Assembly (NCBI GenBank): GCA_038240015.1
Contig: JBBSEF010000111.1
Coordinates: 1-7,872, forward strand
Direction: 5' to 3'
DNA from: CAHJXF01 sp038240015
GTDB taxonomy: Bacteria; Pseudomonadota; Gammaproteobacteria; Burkholderiales; Burkholderiaceae_D
Length of the DNA stretch: 7,872 nt
Positions 5,353 to 7,872 of the stretch are shown here, piece by piece. Below the pieces are notes generated by a model. It worked only from the letters and a program-made list of their open reading frames with translations, did no database searches and had not been told where the DNA came from. Within the stretch, counting starts at the first letter, position 1. Each line of letters begins with the position of its first letter. The position numbers and the translations under genes were made by a program.

Positions 5353-7872
5353 TCAAGCCGACTGCGTACGACGTGACTTGACGTATCGCGCGAGAAGCTC
5401 GAGCAGTTCGTCTTCCTGATAGGGCTTGCCCAGATATTCATCGACCCCCAGTTCGGCCGCGTGCTTGCGATGCTTCTCGGCCGTGCGCGACGTGATCATG
5501 ATGATCGGCACGTGGCGATAGCGCTCGTCGTTGCGGATGTTGCGCGTCAGATCGAAGCCATCCATGCGCGGCATTTCGATGTCGACCAGCATCGCGTCGG
5601 GCGTGTAGTCCTGCAGTTGTTCGAGCGCGTCGACGCCGTCCTTGGCAAGCACCACCTGATAGCCCTCGCGCGACAGCAGGCGTTGCGTGACGCGACGGAC
5701 CGTCAGCGAATCGTCCACCACCATCACGGTCGGCAGGGTCTTCAGGACTTCTTCGCGTGGGGCGGGCGCCGAATGATCGACCTTCGCGTCCGCACTCGCC
5801 GGCGCGTGCGTCGTCGCGTCATGACGAAGCATGTTCGCGAGTTGCACCGGATTCAGGATCAGCACGATCTCGCCGGAGCCGAGCACGGTCGCACCGGCGA
5901 TGCCGGTCATGCGCGCGAGTTGCGGTCCCAGATTCTTGACGACGACTTCCTGATTGCCGACGACGTCGTCGACATGGATCGCGATGCGCTCGCCGGCCGA
6001 ACGCAGGATCAGCACCGGCGACGAGCGCTGGGCGACCGGCACGCTGTCGTCGACGCCGAGCAGCGCGCCGAGGAACGCGAGACGGATCGGCTCGCCGAGC
6101 CACATCAGGTGACCGGCGCGATAGGCGTCGGCCAGCGGCTCGGGCCGCAGTTTCTGAACCTGTTCGACCAGCACCGACGGCAAAGCATGCACGCGGCCGG
6201 CAACCGAAACCAGCACCACCTGAGTGACCGCAAGCGTCAACGGCAGATTGATAGTGAAGCGCGTGCCCTTGCCCGTTTCGCTGTCGACCGAGACGCGGCC
6301 GGCGAGCACGTTGGCTTCGGAGCGCACTACGTCCATGCCCACGCCGCGGCCCGCGAGCTCGGTGATTTCGGACGCCGTTGAAAAGCCCGCGTGAAAGATG
6401 AACTCGGCCGCGCGCGCATCGCTCACGATTTCGTTTTCGCCGACCAGGCCGAGCACGCGCGCCTTGGCGCGAATGCGATCCAGATCGAGGCCCGCTCCGT
6501 CGTCGGAGAAGGTCAGTGCGATCTCGTTGCCTTCCTGCCGCACCTCGACCAGCAGTTCGCCGGTTTCGTGCTTGCCCGCATCGCGCCGCTGCTCGCGACT
6601 CTCGATGCCATGCACGATGTGATTGCGCAGCAAGTGTTCGAACGGACCGGCCATGCGCTCGAGCACGCTGCGATCGATTTCGACCGAGCCGCCGCGAATG
6701 TCGAGATTGACGCGCTTGTCGACTTCCTTCGCGGCGCGGCGCGCCACGCGATAGAGACGCTCGGCGATGCTTGCGAACGGCACCATCCGCACCCGCATCA
6801 GATCCTGCTGAAGGTCGCGCGTCATGCGGCGCTGGCCCGCCAGATCGGTGTCGGCGCTGTCGAGGCTTTTCTGCAAATTCTGCTGAATGGTTTTCACGTC
6901 GTTGACCGATTCGGCCATCATCCGCGTGAGTTCCTGGAAGCGCGTGAAGCGATCGAATTCGAGCGGGTCGAATTTCTCGCGCTCTGCGCCGGCCGCCTGT
7001 TGCGATTGCATCCGCGACTGCAGTTGAAACTCGGCCTGAAGATCGATCTCACGCAACTGCGCGCGCAAGCGCTCGACGTTCTCGTTCAAGTCGGACAGCG
7101 CGCCCTTGATCTGCGCGACTTCGTTTTCGATGCGTGCGCGCGAGATACTGACCTCGCCCGCGAGATTGACGAGGCGATCGAGCGTTTCCGAATTGACGCG
7201 CACGACTTGCTGCAAGCCTGGCTTCTGCTCGCGCACGCGACGCACATCGGGTTTCGCTCCGATGTCCGTACGCCGCTGTCCGACGAAAATCGGCGACGAA
7301 GCATCGAGTACCGCGTCGGCCCCGGCGTCGCTCTCCGCTTGAATTTCGACGCCGATCGAAGCCGCCGTGGTCGGCGTCGATTCGGCGGTCTCGCTGTCCG
7401 CGGGCTGAAGCAGACGATCGAACAACTCGAGGCTGCGATCGTGCGCGGCCAGCAATTCATCGAGCAGCGCGGGCGGAATTTCGTGTAGGCGCGCGGCCGA
7501 CTCGACGTTCGCTTCGATGTCGTGCACGGCTTCACCGAGGCGCATGGCGCCGGCCATGCGCGCACTGCCCTTCAAGGTATGCAGATGGCGCGACAACAGG
7601 CGAGCCGAATGGCGATCGGCCGGATTCGACTGCCACGCACGCAGCAGCGCGCCGATCTGCGGAAGAATCTCGCTCGCTTCGGCCGTGAACACTTCGAGCA
7701 ATTCGGGATCGAGCTCGTCGCGCACCGCGCTTCGAACGCGTGTATCGAGTCCGCGCGAAGGCGCGGCCGGGACGGGCACGCTATGCAACTCAACCGGCGC
7801 GACGTGCGGAACATCCACGTCGGAATGTGCGGAGGGCACGTCGATCGCAGCCGCTTCGATCGCGAACTCTGC
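5353..7872 (-). CDS. Hybrid chemosensory histidine kinase, ChpA/PilL type (CheA-CheW-receiver), N-terminus outside window
   Basis: This is the core kinase of a type IV pilus (Pil-Chp) or related chemosensory system. The frame stays open to the window edge; the GTG at 7839 is just an internal valine, so at least 839 residues are present and the true start lies upstream. Numbering from V1 at 7839: an Hpt domain at about 45-145 has phospho-acceptor H87 in HTLKGSA. A Pro/Ala linker follows. A long coiled-coil-rich dimerisation segment lies at about 213-350. The HATPase has N box HLLRNHIVHG (402-411), G1 DDGAGLD (446-452), F box FHAGFST (482-488) and G2 GRGVGMD (497-503). A CheW-like domain spans about 535-675. 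The C-terminal receiver (703-822) has acidic D709/D710, phospho-acceptor D753, T783 and K805. All catalytic residues seen are intact. Full-length family members usually carry several more Hpt domains, so pilL, chpA or cheA naming needs the missing part. Confidence 0.92.
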   Translation of the reverse strand, partial: AEFAIEAAAIDVPSAHSDVDVPHVAPVELHSVPVPAAPSRGLDTRVRSAVRDELDPELLEVFTAEASEILPQIGALLRAWQSNPADRHSARLLSRHLHTLKGSARMAGAMRLGEAVHDIEANVESAARLHEIPPALLDELLAAHDRSLELFDRLLQPADSETAESTPTTAASIGVEIQAESDAGADAVLDASSPIFVGQRRTDIGAKPDVRRVREQKPGLQQVVRVNSETLDRLVNLAGEVSISRARIENEVAQIKGALSDLNENVERLRAQLREIDLQAEFQLQSRMQSQQAAGAEREKFDPLEFDRFTRFQELTRMMAESVNDVKTIQQNLQKSLDSADTDLAGQRRMTRDLQQDLMRVRMVPFASIAERLYRVARRAAKEVDKRVNLDIRGGSVEIDRSVLERMAGPFEHLLRNHIVHGIESREQRRDAGKHETGELLVEVRQEGNEIALTFSDDGAGLDLDRIRAKARVLGLVGENEIVSDARAAEFIFHAGFSTASEITELAGRGVGMDVVRSEANVLAGRVSVDSETGKGTRFTINLPLTLAVTQVVLVSVAGRVHALPSVLVEQVQKLRPEPLADAYRAGHLMWLGEPIRLAFLGALLGVDDSVPVAQRSSPVLILRSAGERIAIHVDDVVGNQEVVVKNLGPQLARMTGIAGATVLGSGEIVLILNPVQLANMLRHDATTHAPASADAKVDHSAPAPREEVLKTLPTVMVVDDSLTVRRVTQRLLSREGYQVVLAKDGVDALEQLQDYTPDAMLVDIEMPRMDGFDLTRNIRNDERYRHVPIIMITSRTAEKHRKHAAELGVDEYLGKPYQEDELLELLARYVKSRRTQSA

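Noticed and set aside
5461..7488. Two long plus-strand ORFs opposite the hybrid kinase (5461-6381 and 6391-7488)
   Set aside because: Both are antisense shadows of conserved CheA, CheW and receiver sequence and show no motifs or ribosome binding sites of their own.

Overview
The window is high-GC chromosomal DNA that reads as a betaproteobacterium of the order Burkholderiales, probably Burkholderiaceae. The evidence is the gene order yqgE-ruvX-pyrR-pyrB-pyrC beside a divergent phrB, a ChpA/PilL-type hybrid CheA kinase next door, and protein motifs typical of that group (for example the YqgE C-terminus LSGDAGHA). The species cannot be fixed from sequence alone.

Layout. Positions 1-2796 (minus strand) hold a compact operon transcribed right to left: yqgE, ruvX, pyrR, pyrB and the first 16 codons of pyrC. 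Two junctions are ATGA stop/start overlaps, yqgE/ruvX overlap by several codons, and pyrR/pyrB touch or overlap. Translational coupling is therefore likely, and one promoter just upstream of yqgE (about 2803-2831) may serve the whole set. pyrR, pyrB and pyrC belong to de novo pyrimidine synthesis; ruvX and yqgE are housekeeping passengers common in this group. Positions 2797-2892 are a 96-bp divergent intergenic region. On the plus strand follow phrB (class I CPD photolyase, 2893-4395), a small secreted protein of unknown function (4556-4873) and a signal-less beta/gamma-crystallin fold protein (4986-5255). A very stable hairpin (5312-5347) lies between the crystallin gene and the convergent hybrid kinase gene (5353 to beyond 7872, minus strand). 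The kinase shows Hpt, dimerisation, HATPase, CheW and receiver domains; its N-terminus lies outside the window.

Most of the window is conserved core genome. The accessory part is 4396-5352, where two small genes sit between phrB and the chemosensory kinase. The crystallin gene stands out: about 47 percent G+C by hand count, against clearly GC-rich neighbours, with both calcium-binding motifs intact. Other oddities are a five-copy 12-bp in-frame tandem repeat in ruvX, a possible leaderless promoter for the pyr operon, a pyrR gene with no room for an attenuator in front of pyrB, and a short basic insertion in aspartate carbamoyltransferase. I see no CRISPR array, insertion sequence, tRNA or rRNA, and no convincing multi-gene novel system.
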